Positions 1-7,314 of a stretch of DNA of 64,000 nucleotides are shown here, in pieces. Position numbers and translations under genes: made by a program. Location of the stretch: assembly GCF_900176595.1 (NCBI RefSeq), contig NZ_LT838813.1, positions 4,048,001 through 4,112,000 of the forward strand, written 5' to 3'. The notes beneath the pieces were generated by a model. That model saw only the letters and a program-made list of their open reading frames with translations. It was not told the DNA's origin and did not search any database. How positions within the stretch are numbered: position 1 is the stretch's first letter; each line of letters starts with the position of its first letter. This DNA is from Aquiflexum balticum DSM 16537 (lineage in GTDB: Bacteria > Bacteroidota > Bacteroidia > Cytophagales > Cyclobacteriaceae).

Positions 1-736
1 CTTTGATGGGAACGCCAACCTTGGTCCCATCACTGTCCAAAACCCGGTAATACAATCCCTTGTGTTTGAAAACCCTGGACTCTTCACTGCCCCTGTCAGC
101 AGTGATGTTGTAACATTTCAGTACTGCATTTAACTCAGGAAGGGAGGTGAATTTGTAGTTGTTCAATACATGCTGCAGCACATTGCCAATTGCTTTTTTG
201 GTTTCTGATTTCCCATATTCCGCCTGCCTGACATGTATGGGATCCGGGATATATAATTGCCGTTTTTGATCTTCGGCCCTGACCAACCCAAACTGTTTTT
301 CGATGGATTTTCGGACCGGTTCGGATTTGGTTTTTCCGATATTGTGGAGGGGAATTCTTTTGCCGTCAAGCTGAATATTGGTGGTGACGATATGCAGGTG
401 GGGATGACCTGCATCATGGTGCTGATAGACCATGTAGGGTTGGTTTCCAAAACCTATCCCATCCATATAGCCCCTTGAAATCTCCTTCAAGGTTTCCGGT
501 TCCAGCTTTTCATCAGGTGAAAAATTCAGGGAAATATGTACCGCATTCACCTTGGATCGGTCGTTTTGGGAAGCTTGTTTCGAAAGAAACCTGAGGCTAT
601 TTTCAGGGCTTAACTGCTCTGGTGAAATCGGGAAATTCTCAGCCAAAATCCTGTTGGCCACACCCTCCGCCACCTTGTTTTCATTATAGTGAAAGGGTCT
701 TCTCAGGGAATTTCCGGACTTTATGACCGCAACCAT
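1..736 (-). CDS. Relaxase / mobilization nuclease (N-terminal part, runs off the window)
   Basis: Relaxases nick one strand at an oriT, bind covalently to the 5' end and start conjugative transfer. Translating the minus strand from an ATG at 736 gives 245 residues with no stop before the window edge, so only the N-terminal part is present. It begins MVAVIKSGNSLRRPFHYNEN, typical of Bacteroidetes relaxases. It carries the metal-binding triad segment HHDAGHPHLHIV, the hallmark histidine motif of the relaxase/mobilization nuclease domain. The start overlaps the end of the MobC-like gene by 16 nt, the usual mobC-relaxase arrangement with translational coupling. The frame is open and its composition matches the neighbour, so it looks intact as far as seen. 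The exact MOB family cannot be assigned from this part. Confidence 0.88.
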   Translation of the reverse strand, partial: MVAVIKSGNSLRRPFHYNENKVAEGVANRILAENFPISPEQLSPENSLRFLSKQASQNDRSKVNAVHISLNFSPDEKLEPETLKEISRGYMDGIGFGNQPYMVYQHHDAGHPHLHIVTTNIQLDGKRIPLHNIGKTKSEPVRKSIEKQFGLVRAEDQKRQLYIPDPIHVRQAEYGKSETKKAIGNVLQHVLNNYKFTSLPELNAVLKCYNITADRGSEESRVFKHKGLYYRVLDSDGTKVGVPIK

Positions 737-1134
737 TTTTCAGCAGTTTGGTGCAGGTAATGTTCTAATACTGTCAGGAATTCCAGCACTTTTTTTTGCT
801 CCGATTCCAATCCGGGAACCAACTTTTTTGCTTCCGTGGGACCCAATGCATTTAGTTTCCTGACCGTTTGGTTGAAGTTGTTGGCAATGCCATGGATGTC
901 TTTTTTGAGGGCTGAAAGTTCCCCGATGATATCCTTGAGGGCAGGGTTTTGATATACGCCGATAATAGGTTTGCGGAGCAGCATGGCCCGGGCATAGTCA
1001 CTGATTCTTTGGTGGACGGAGCCTGAAAATGCCCTGTGAATCCTGTCATATTCTGCCGCTGTCAGGCGGATGTGCAGCCATTTATTTCTGTTGCTTTTGT
1101 TATCCTTCATCACATTTCTCTCTTCACATTTCAA
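721..1134 (-). CDS. MobC-like relaxosome accessory protein
   Basis: Small DNA-binding relaxosome protein of 137 residues. MobC-type proteins help the relaxase open and recognise oriT. The N-terminal part (about residues 16-60) contains the basic, ribbon-helix-helix-like segment NKWLHIRLTAAEYDRI. The C-terminal half holds the NNFNQTVRKLN motif typical of Bacteroidetes MobC proteins, followed by a helical tail. The first Met is at 1134. A second Met at residue 9 (1110), just before KDNKSNRNKW, is an equally good start because the first eight residues look non-conserved. The gene immediately precedes and overlaps the relaxase by 16 nt, so the two are one transcription unit. Together they indicate a mobilizable element whose body lies left of, or includes, this window. 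Confidence 0.85.
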   Translation of the reverse strand: MKCEERNVMKDNKSNRNKWLHIRLTAAEYDRIHRAFSGSVHQRISDYARAMLLRKPIIGVYQNPALKDIIGELSALKKDIHGIANNFNQTVRKLNALGPTEAKKLVPGLESEQKKVLEFLTVLEHYLHQTAEKWLRS

Positions 1135-1189
1135 ACATCAGGATTTTCAGGCATCAAGGCCCACGACTCCGGAGTAAGGGCCAAAAACC

Positions 1190-1206
1190 CGGTTGTGATA
1201 CAACCG
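1190..1206. repeat. Perfect inverted repeat upstream of mobC, candidate oriT hairpin
   Basis: Arms CGGTTGT (1190-1196) and ACAACCG (1200-1206) are perfectly complementary around a 3-nt loop (GAT). The repeat lies 56 nt upstream of the mobC start, in the only non-coding stretch of the mobilization locus. In related Bacteroidetes mobilizable elements the oriT normally lies beside the mobC end. The nick site itself cannot be identified from sequence alone, so the oriT role is inference. Confidence 0.4.
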
Positions 1207-1374
1207 TACATCTTGCCGATTTCGGAGGACACAGGAAATCTCCTTTAGCCTGTGATACGAACATAGTCAGAAGCATCCACAATGACCCAACCTGATTAAA
1301 TTCTAAATAGGATGCTTTGAGGCGGTATTGATAGATTTGCGGAAGCTTTATTGTAAACCATAAATACCAAAAAG

Positions 1375-1722
1375 ATGAATGCAGCCGATCTCGAAAAAGT
1401 CTATGAAACCTTGTTAAGTGTTCCCGGAATGAACGACCCTGTCAAAGTTGATCTAAAGATCCCCCGGAAAACCGTTTTGCTCCTGACCGAAGTCCTGCGC
1501 AAGGGCATGTCACCCGAAATCCAAAGCAAAGGCTTCGGCATGGCCGACAGCCTTTCCGAAAACACCAAAAATGAACTGAATGCAATTATCGAGGAAAGCT
1601 TGGAAAAAGCAGGTTTGATGGAGTTGAGTGGGAGGTTAAGGGGTTGGGGTGAGGCTTTCTTTCTTTATTTCTTAATAAACTTTGTTATCCAAAATTTAAC
1701 CACCTCTGATTTAACTCAATAA
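1375..1722 (+). CDS. Small conserved Bacteroidetes hypothetical protein next to mob genes
   Basis: A 115-residue protein of unknown function. I do not recognise a named domain. Residues 1-90 look like a genuine compact helical protein (start MNAADLEKVYETLLSVPGMN, then a basic strand KVDLKIPRKTVLLL). This part is similar in style to small proteins accompanying Bacteroidetes mobilization and integration genes. The last 25 residues (from about GRLRGWGEAFFLYFLINF) are hydrophobic and low in quality. They look as if the frame ran past its original end into non-coding DNA, which would fit a rearrangement junction. It is transcribed away from mobC. A TAGATTTG box (1332-1339) matching the Bacteroidetes -7 consensus TAnnTTTG sits 35 nt before the ATG, but no well-spaced -33 element accompanies it. 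Confidence 0.55.
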   Translation: MNAADLEKVYETLLSVPGMNDPVKVDLKIPRKTVLLLTEVLRKGMSPEIQSKGFGMADSLSENTKNELNAIIEESLEKAGLMELSGRLRGWGEAFFLYFLINFVIQNLTTSDLTQ

Positions 1723-1818
1723 AGTTTATCTCGGAACTTGATTTCGATCCTTTTTTGCCCATCCCATCTCCAAAGACTATATTTACTTCAAATAGCCTTT
1801 TGAGAATTACATTATTGT

Positions 1819-3804
1819 ATGCAGATCTTTTATCAACGTTCCGAATTCCTGAAAAAACTGTTTCCAGACATAGATTTACATAACGACGATCAGCTGAAAC
1901 TTGCCATCAAGGAATTTTACAAGCACGGGAAGTTAATCCCTGAAGTGAAAATTTCGGGTGATAGTATTGAAATCAATATCTCTGATGAATTTTTTAAGGA
2001 AGATCCGGCAGCATTTCAAAAAGCCAATCTACTTTGCCAGAAGAGGAAGTTTTCCGATGCACGGCCCTTTCTAGAGGATCTGATAAAAAGACATCCAACC
2101 ATAAGTGAATACTACAGGACTCTGGCACAGACTTACGAAGAGGAGGGAAGTCATGAAGAAGCCATTGATATCTTAATTGACGCCCTAAAATGGAACCCTT
2201 CCAACCATTGGGCATTGATTCTAATGGGAAATATTTACATCAAGTATTACAAGGATGTGAATACTGCCATGACTTACTTTGACCAGGTGGTGGAAAGTGA
2301 CCCTAATAATTACGTGGTATTGAACAACATTGGAGGGACATTTCTTCAATTAGGAAAATTAACCCTAGCAGAAAGATTCTTATCCAAGGCGTTTAAAGCA
2401 AATCCAAAATTCCCAAATGTTACATTAGGTTTAGGTTTGGTTAATTTTCAAAAGGGAGAATTCAGAACCGCTTTTGATTTTGCCATCGATACGTTTAAAA
2501 ATGAAGAACATGTTGAAGGACCAGTCTTCCAAAAGGCCCTACAACTTGCCTTGGATTCAGCCAAATCACTTGTCAAACAACAGGTGGGAAAAGAATCTCT
2601 GGTAGATTATATCCAGGAGATTGAAAACCTCACAGGCAAAGAAGTTAGAATCGAAGAAGATTCAACCATTTCTACAGCCGCAAAAGTAGAGTTTGCAGAA
2701 AACTACGGAAGGGATTTCCACTTGGTCAAAACCAATCCAAAATACCCCAATACAGACCACTTGATTGCCCATGAACTTACACACCTAAAACTGGCCGAAG
2801 AAGCCCGTAAAGGTGGTGTAAACATGTTATTCATTGGGAAGGACAGTAAGTTGGAAGAATTCAAAAAATCTATTCAGGGAACACTAAAAAAATTGGAAAA
2901 AAGAGGAATCCCTGAATCCAGTATTTTCAAATATTCCAAAGATCTTTTTAAAGGAATTCTTAGTCAGGTTTTCAATACCCCTATTGACCTTTTTATCGAA
3001 GATTATCTTTATAACCATTTTCCTGAGCTTCGGTACGTTCAGTTTATTTCCTTATACCAACTGAATGTCGAAGCCCATAAAGCCGTCAATGACCCGAAAA
3101 TCATAGACCTATCTCCCCCTGATATCCTTACGAAAAGTAGAATTTTCAATGTAGTATATGCGAGACATTTTGAAACCCTTTTTGGTATCAAGATGGAAAA
3201 GACATACTCTATAAGACCATTCGAAAAGGAGCAAATTGATGCATTTTGGGATGAGTTTAGTGAGTACAGGAATGACCGGGAAGCAGGGGAGGAGTATGAG
3301 TTGGTGCTGCATTGGGGAGAGGATTTGGAACTGGATGCTTATTTCGAACTGGTCGATGAAATCGAATACAGGTCTCAGAACAGACCATCATCAAAATCTC
3401 CTGAAGATGTTCTGACACAGATCGAGCAGGATCCCATGCAGATGGATTCGTATGATGAGGATGAAGCAGAGGAACTGAGAAAATTCCAGGAACAGCATGC
3501 CGGCAAAGACATCAATATGGCCGTGGCCATGTATATGATAGGAGCATTGGAATATTTTAAAGGAATGTCTACTGACAAGGTCAAAGAGATTGCCTATGAA
3601 ATAGCCATGCTGGGTAGAACCGGAATAAATCCAAAGAAAAAAGGATACAAGCTGAATAAGATTCCAGGTACTTCTTTCTCCGGCTATAGACTGCTGGCAT
3701 ATTATTATGTCAGTTGGGCAGTTGCCATTCCTGAAATGCTAAAGGAGCTTCAGATGCCTTTTGATAAGGAGTATGAGTTGGCTTTAACACTTTTCAATCA
3801 TTGA
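1819..3804 (+). CDS. TPR-repeat protein with an HExxH zincin-like motif
   Basis: Protein of 661 residues with no signal peptide, so presumably cytoplasmic. Residues about 65-225 consist of tetratricopeptide-type repeats (for example EYYRTLAQTYEEEGSHEEAI followed by further A/L-rich helical pairs). The middle carries IAHELTH, with H318-E-L-T-H322 forming the zinc-binding HExxH signature of gluzincin/metzincin peptidases, flanked by helical sequence. The C-terminal third (about 330-661) is acidic and helical with no recognised domain. The next gene, a MazG-like pyrophosphohydrolase, starts 10 nt after the stop, so the two are probably co-transcribed. The function is unknown. The pairing of a protein-interaction scaffold, a putative protease and a nucleotide hydrolase beside mobilization and BREX genes fits an uncharacterised stress or defence module. 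The zincin assignment rests on the motif alone. Confidence 0.7.
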   Translation: MQIFYQRSEFLKKLFPDIDLHNDDQLKLAIKEFYKHGKLIPEVKISGDSIEINISDEFFKEDPAAFQKANLLCQKRKFSDARPFLEDLIKRHPTISEYYRTLAQTYEEEGSHEEAIDILIDALKWNPSNHWALILMGNIYIKYYKDVNTAMTYFDQVVESDPNNYVVLNNIGGTFLQLGKLTLAERFLSKAFKANPKFPNVTLGLGLVNFQKGEFRTAFDFAIDTFKNEEHVEGPVFQKALQLALDSAKSLVKQQVGKESLVDYIQEIENLTGKEVRIEEDSTISTAAKVEFAENYGRDFHLVKTNPKYPNTDHLIAHELTHLKLAEEARKGGVNMLFIGKDSKLEEFKKSIQGTLKKLEKRGIPESSIFKYSKDLFKGILSQVFNTPIDLFIEDYLYNHFPELRYVQFISLYQLNVEAHKAVNDPKIIDLSPPDILTKSRIFNVVYARHFETLFGIKMEKTYSIRPFEKEQIDAFWDEFSEYRNDREAGEEYELVLHWGEDLELDAYFELVDEIEYRSQNRPSSKSPEDVLTQIEQDPMQMDSYDEDEAEELRKFQEQHAGKDINMAVAMYMIGALEYFKGMSTDKVKEIAYEIAMLGRTGINPKKKGYKLNKIPGTSFSGYRLLAYYYVSWAVAIPEMLKELQMPFDKEYELALTLFNH

Positions 3805-3814
3805 AACATATCAA

Positions 3815-4387
3815 ATGGAAAAGCTTAAAGACGTTATAAGGAAGCCTGATTTTAAACCAGAGGACTATGAGGGTTTTATGGCCAGTGAATTTCAATTTAT
3901 GCGTGTTTTCTTTCTGGAAAACAAAGACCTTAAAACGTCTTTTGATGAAGTAAATAGTTTTTTGGCTGCAAATGGATTTCATGAACTTAATTTTGAGGAT
4001 TTTATAGAAGAATTGTCAATAAGGTCGGAAGGAGTAGGCCTTTATGCCGATCAATATGCTAATGAAACCAACAAGAACCTGATATTGACCATTGACAAAT
4101 ATGATCCTGTTTGTAATCCGATTGACCAGATGATTGTTGAATTGGTCCGCTTTAGAAATGAGAGGGATTGGGCTCAATTTCATAACCCGAAAGATTTAGC
4201 TTTAGCATTAAGCGTGGAGGCTTCTGAACTATTGGAGCTATTTTTATGGAAGAGTGCCGAGGAGGTCAATGAAGAAAAAGTCAAGGAAGAATTGGCTGAT
4301 GTTTTTGCTTTCGGATTGCTTTTGGCAGAAAAATATGGTTTTAATGTCCGAGAAATTGTTTTAGAAAAAATAGCAAAGACTGCATAG
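3815..4387 (+). CDS. MazG-like nucleotide pyrophosphohydrolase with novel N-terminal domain
   Basis: A 190-residue protein. The C-terminal half (about 104-190) matches the MazG-like all-alpha NTP pyrophosphatase fold, which hydrolyses (d)NTPs to the monophosphate and PPi with Mg2+. The segment RDWAQFHNPKDLALALSVEA leads into the metal-binding pair ExxE (E135, E138) and ExxD (E159, D162, in EELAD). The N-terminal about 100 residues are acidic and helical and match nothing I recognise. The stand-alone RDWxQFHNPKDLA type is normally only about 100-115 residues, so this is a fusion. It follows the TPR/HExxH gene by 10 nt and is probably its operon partner. MazG-like enzymes are frequent in mobile and defence loci, where they may alter nucleotide or alarmone pools. 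That role here is inference. Confidence 0.8.
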   Translation: MEKLKDVIRKPDFKPEDYEGFMASEFQFMRVFFLENKDLKTSFDEVNSFLAANGFHELNFEDFIEELSIRSEGVGLYADQYANETNKNLILTIDKYDPVCNPIDQMIVELVRFRNERDWAQFHNPKDLALALSVEASELLELFLWKSAEEVNEEKVKEELADVFAFGLLLAEKYGFNVREIVLEKIAKTA

Positions 4388-4567
4388 AAATACCCTCTTG
4401 AGAAACCAAAAGGCAGTGCGAAAGAATGTGACCAAGTATGATTTTAAAACTATATCCTAATTTATCGATAGTTGAAACTTTGTTTCATCGGGAACAAGAC
4501 TTTTTAAGCTAAAAAACCTGCAATTCAGTGAAATTCAGGCGGAAATTATTTTAAAGCAATTAACGCA

Positions 4568-5050
4568 TTAGAGCCAAATTGGTTTAGGCGCTTTGTAAGT
4601 TTTAGCTGGGGTTTTATAAGCAGGAGCCCTGTAAGTTGTATTTGGCGCCCTATATACTGGTGCAGGAGCCCTGTAAGTTGTGCTTGGTGCCTTATATACT
4701 GGTGCAGAAGTCCTGTAAGTTGTGCTTGGTGCCTTATATACTGGTGCAGAAGCCTTGTAAGTTGTGCTTGGTGCCTTATATACTGATGCAGGAGCCGAAT
4801 ATGTTGGAGCCTTGTAAGCAGGAGCTGAAGTTGGATTAATTGTTCCCGGCTTTCCAATGTAAGGATTTACATTTGGTTTGGTAGTATAATTATCATTAAT
4901 CGTGTTGTTTTGGTTTGTTTTGTAATGTCCTTTAACCTGCGTCCCATTGCTTTTTGTGTATCCATTTACGAAATGGTTATTGGGATTAACCTGAGCATTT
5001 ACATGAAATACTAAGAGTATACCGACGAAAAATAAAATGAATTTCTTCAT
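4568..5050 (-). CDS. Secreted tandem-repeat protein
   Basis: A 160-residue exported protein. It starts with a signal peptide (MKKFILFFVGILLVFHVNAQ, cleavage after NA/Q). A region typical of small Bacteroidetes secreted proteins follows, NGTQVKGHYKTNQN and NPYIGKPGT, and the C-terminal half is made of about four 14-residue repeats of the form APVYKAPSTTYRTS. At the DNA level these are 42-nt units (4628-4795). The repeats are rich in Ala, Pro, Tyr, Thr and basic residues, suggesting an extended wall- or surface-associated tail. The enzymatic function is unknown. It is convergent with the MazG-like gene and lies downstream of brxL on the same strand with a 194-bp gap, so it is probably an independent host gene rather than part of BREX. 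Confidence 0.7.
   Translation of the reverse strand: MKKFILFFVGILLVFHVNAQVNPNNHFVNGYTKSNGTQVKGHYKTNQNNTINDNYTTKPNVNPYIGKPGTINPTSAPAYKAPTYSAPASVYKAPSTTYKASAPVYKAPSTTYRTSAPVYKAPSTTYRAPAPVYRAPNTTYRAPAYKTPAKTYKAPKPIWL
4628..4795. repeat. 42-bp tandem repeat, four units
   Basis: Four direct repeats begin at 4628, 4670, 4712 and 4754, each starting CCTGTAAG or CCTTGTAAG, with few differences between units. They lie inside the secreted repeat protein and keep its frame (14 codons per unit), so copy-number change would lengthen or shorten the protein without frameshift. Confidence 0.85.
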
Positions 5051-5244
5051 AGAGAAGTTTTTTTTAGTGGAATAAAGTAAAAAATGTTAAACGAATATAA
5101 AGAAAATAATTTAAAAAAAATTAATAAATTCAAAATAAAATTTTTCAAAAGCATTAAATAGTTTTCTTTTACAATATAGAATTCTAGAAATAAAAGATTG
5201 GGCTTATTGACTTCCTTAACTTCATAAATTAATTCTTAGGGTAA

Positions 5245-7314
5245 TCAATACCCCTCCATCAAAGTCTTCACCAAACAATCCCTTAAATCAGTGTAATATT
5301 GAATATTGATCTTTGTGATCATATCGTCGGATAAATCATTGAGTTGCTTGCGGGCATTGAGGGGGATGAGTAGGGTGGAGGCTCCTTTTTCAACTGCCAG
5401 TTCTGCAATGTTTACGGCGTTGTAGATCATGTCCAATGAACCACCTAGGTTCAACGATCCTACAACCACCAAACCTCCTTTGGTATTCTTTTCCAACATT
5501 GCGCTGCAGAGCGCCATCAGGACTGCCATGCCCATACCATTACCGCTTTTGGAGGAATCAAAGGCCCTTAACTGAACTGAGAAGTCATGGGATCTTGGAT
5601 CTCGGTCTCCAACCAGCAATTTACTCTTGCTATAGAGGTTTTGCTCAGCATAGCGGACGCTTTCCTGGAAAGGGGGCGGCACAGGTCGGTTCAGGATTTT
5701 GACACCTGAGCCTGGTCCCATATTGATCTCTACCTTATAGAGACCTATGGACTCTTCCTGTCCACCCGCATTGATTGCCCAAATCTGTCCCGGAGGAAGG
5801 GGATCCTCACTGATGGTATTTTCACTGTGGATTTCCGGTGTGGTCACAAATGTTTCCACTCCCTCGTCACCGATGCGGTAACTGAAATGGGTATTCCGGA
5901 ATTCTGCTGAACCCACTCTCTTTTGCTGTTCCTTGACCCTTCTCCTGTATTCCAAAGCTATTTTAACCGCCCATTCCAACAATTCATCTGAAATGGGCGC
6001 ATCTGGATTGGGCTGCATTAGTTTCAACAATCCGTTCAGGGTTTTATTTACTGCAGTGGTATCCCTTCCGCTTAAGGCTCCGCCATAGTCTATTCTCGGA
6101 AGTACCTGCGTCAACCGACTGGTGCTCCGCATCCGGGTCCAACATTCGGACAGGAAATCACTCACCAAACCAAAGTGTTCCGTAAAGAAGGTTTTGTTCA
6201 ATTTAGGGAAATCCCAACCGGGAACGAAAGCATGGATCCTGTCCATAAAGGCGGTGTCATCCCGCATCTCTTTGGGCATCGGTCCAAATAGGTGTGAGAC
6301 CCTTTGCTGATGCTCTACATCCACATCAAAATTTCCGACCATCACCACACCACCGTCTGCTCTGATAGGTTCTTTGCCACGGCTAAACTCACCGCTTTCC
6401 ATATAGCCTTTCATGATATTGATGCCATCTTTTTGATCAAAAGATATCCCGGAAACCTCATCGAAACAGACCACATCATACTTGCAGACCAAACCTCTTT
6501 CTCCACTACCCATGTTTACAAACATCTTGGCTACCGTGGCTTTACCTCCGGAAACCAAATGTGCATAAGGGGATATCTGCTGGTATAAGTGGGATTTTCC
6601 TGTACCTCGAGGGCCCAATTCCACCAGATTGTAGTTTCTTTCGACGTAAGGGATCATCCTTACAAAAAGTACATTCTTGGCTTTTTCGCTCAATGCTGAT
6701 GGTTCCATACCCACACTTCGGATCAGGAAGTTTTTCCATTCCTCTAAAGTGAACTGTTCCCTTCCCTGGTAAAGGACATCCAATACATTTCTTTGGGAAA
6801 GCTGTATAGGTCTTAGGGATCTTACACCAAAAGGTCTTCCACCGTTTTCCTGAGCGATGGCAGCATCATACTCCAACTCTATCTCTGCATAAAACCCTCC
6901 TGTAAGGATCCTGTCATTTTCATTGACCAACTGCTCCGGTATCCTAACTTTGTTCAACTGAAGGCTTGGAAGGGTAGCCATATAGCTGTCAGTAGCGGTG
7001 TCCAACCTGGCGGTAATGATATCTATCAGTTTTATTGTACCGTTTTCTCTTGCCTTGGATTTGAAATATTCTTCCTCACCGGGACGAACCGTCCGATCGG
7101 AGAGTTGTCTTTTGACGATTTCCAAACCTTCCTGTATTTCTTCCTCATCGGTAGTGGCACAGTATCTCCCAAGCAAAAATTCAATAACATAAGTCGGTAC
7201 AGGATACGTTTTCCTGAACTGCTCCAGCAGATCTTTTCTGACGATATATCCTTCAAAAGCTGATGCCGCTACACGGTCAATGTTGTCCAATTCCATAACA
7301 ATTATTTTATCCAC
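5245..7314 (-). CDS. brxL: BREX AAA+/Lon-like protein BrxL
   Basis: Last gene of the BREX operon; 689 residues, the usual BrxL size. BrxL is a DNA-binding AAA+ protein required for type I BREX phage exclusion. An N-terminal region (about 1-200) is followed by the AAA+ core with Walker A GPRGTGKS (234-241) and Walker B-like VVCFDEVSG. The C-terminal domain is Lon-protease-like (about 530-689). In the position where Lon has its DGPSAG serine loop this protein reads SGNGMG (590-595), so the classical catalytic serine appears absent. That agrees with BrxL acting as a DNA machine rather than a protease. The start overlaps the pglZ stop by 8 nt, indicating translational coupling. It is the operon's distal gene, and no obvious terminator hairpin was seen downstream. 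Confidence 0.95.
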   Translation of the reverse strand: MDKIIVMELDNIDRVAASAFEGYIVRKDLLEQFRKTYPVPTYVIEFLLGRYCATTDEEEIQEGLEIVKRQLSDRTVRPGEEEYFKSKARENGTIKLIDIITARLDTATDSYMATLPSLQLNKVRIPEQLVNENDRILTGGFYAEIELEYDAAIAQENGGRPFGVRSLRPIQLSQRNVLDVLYQGREQFTLEEWKNFLIRSVGMEPSALSEKAKNVLFVRMIPYVERNYNLVELGPRGTGKSHLYQQISPYAHLVSGGKATVAKMFVNMGSGERGLVCKYDVVCFDEVSGISFDQKDGINIMKGYMESGEFSRGKEPIRADGGVVMVGNFDVDVEHQQRVSHLFGPMPKEMRDDTAFMDRIHAFVPGWDFPKLNKTFFTEHFGLVSDFLSECWTRMRSTSRLTQVLPRIDYGGALSGRDTTAVNKTLNGLLKLMQPNPDAPISDELLEWAVKIALEYRRRVKEQQKRVGSAEFRNTHFSYRIGDEGVETFVTTPEIHSENTISEDPLPPGQIWAINAGGQEESIGLYKVEINMGPGSGVKILNRPVPPPFQESVRYAEQNLYSKSKLLVGDRDPRSHDFSVQLRAFDSSKSGNGMGMAVLMALCSAMLEKNTKGGLVVVGSLNLGGSLDMIYNAVNIAELAVEKGASTLLIPLNARKQLNDLSDDMITKINIQYYTDLRDCLVKTLMEGY

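Noticed and set aside
163-450. 95-codon minus-strand open frame inside the relaxase region
   Set aside because: It overlaps the relaxase in another frame; the relaxase frame carries the HHDAGHPHLHIV motif and normal composition.
1029-1295. 88-codon plus-strand frame opposite mobC
   Set aside because: It lies antisense to mobC and runs into the candidate oriT region; no protein-like features.
4528-4541. GTGAAATTCAGG match to the centre of the 66-bp element
   Set aside because: Only the short core matches; the flanking blocks are absent, so it is probably chance.
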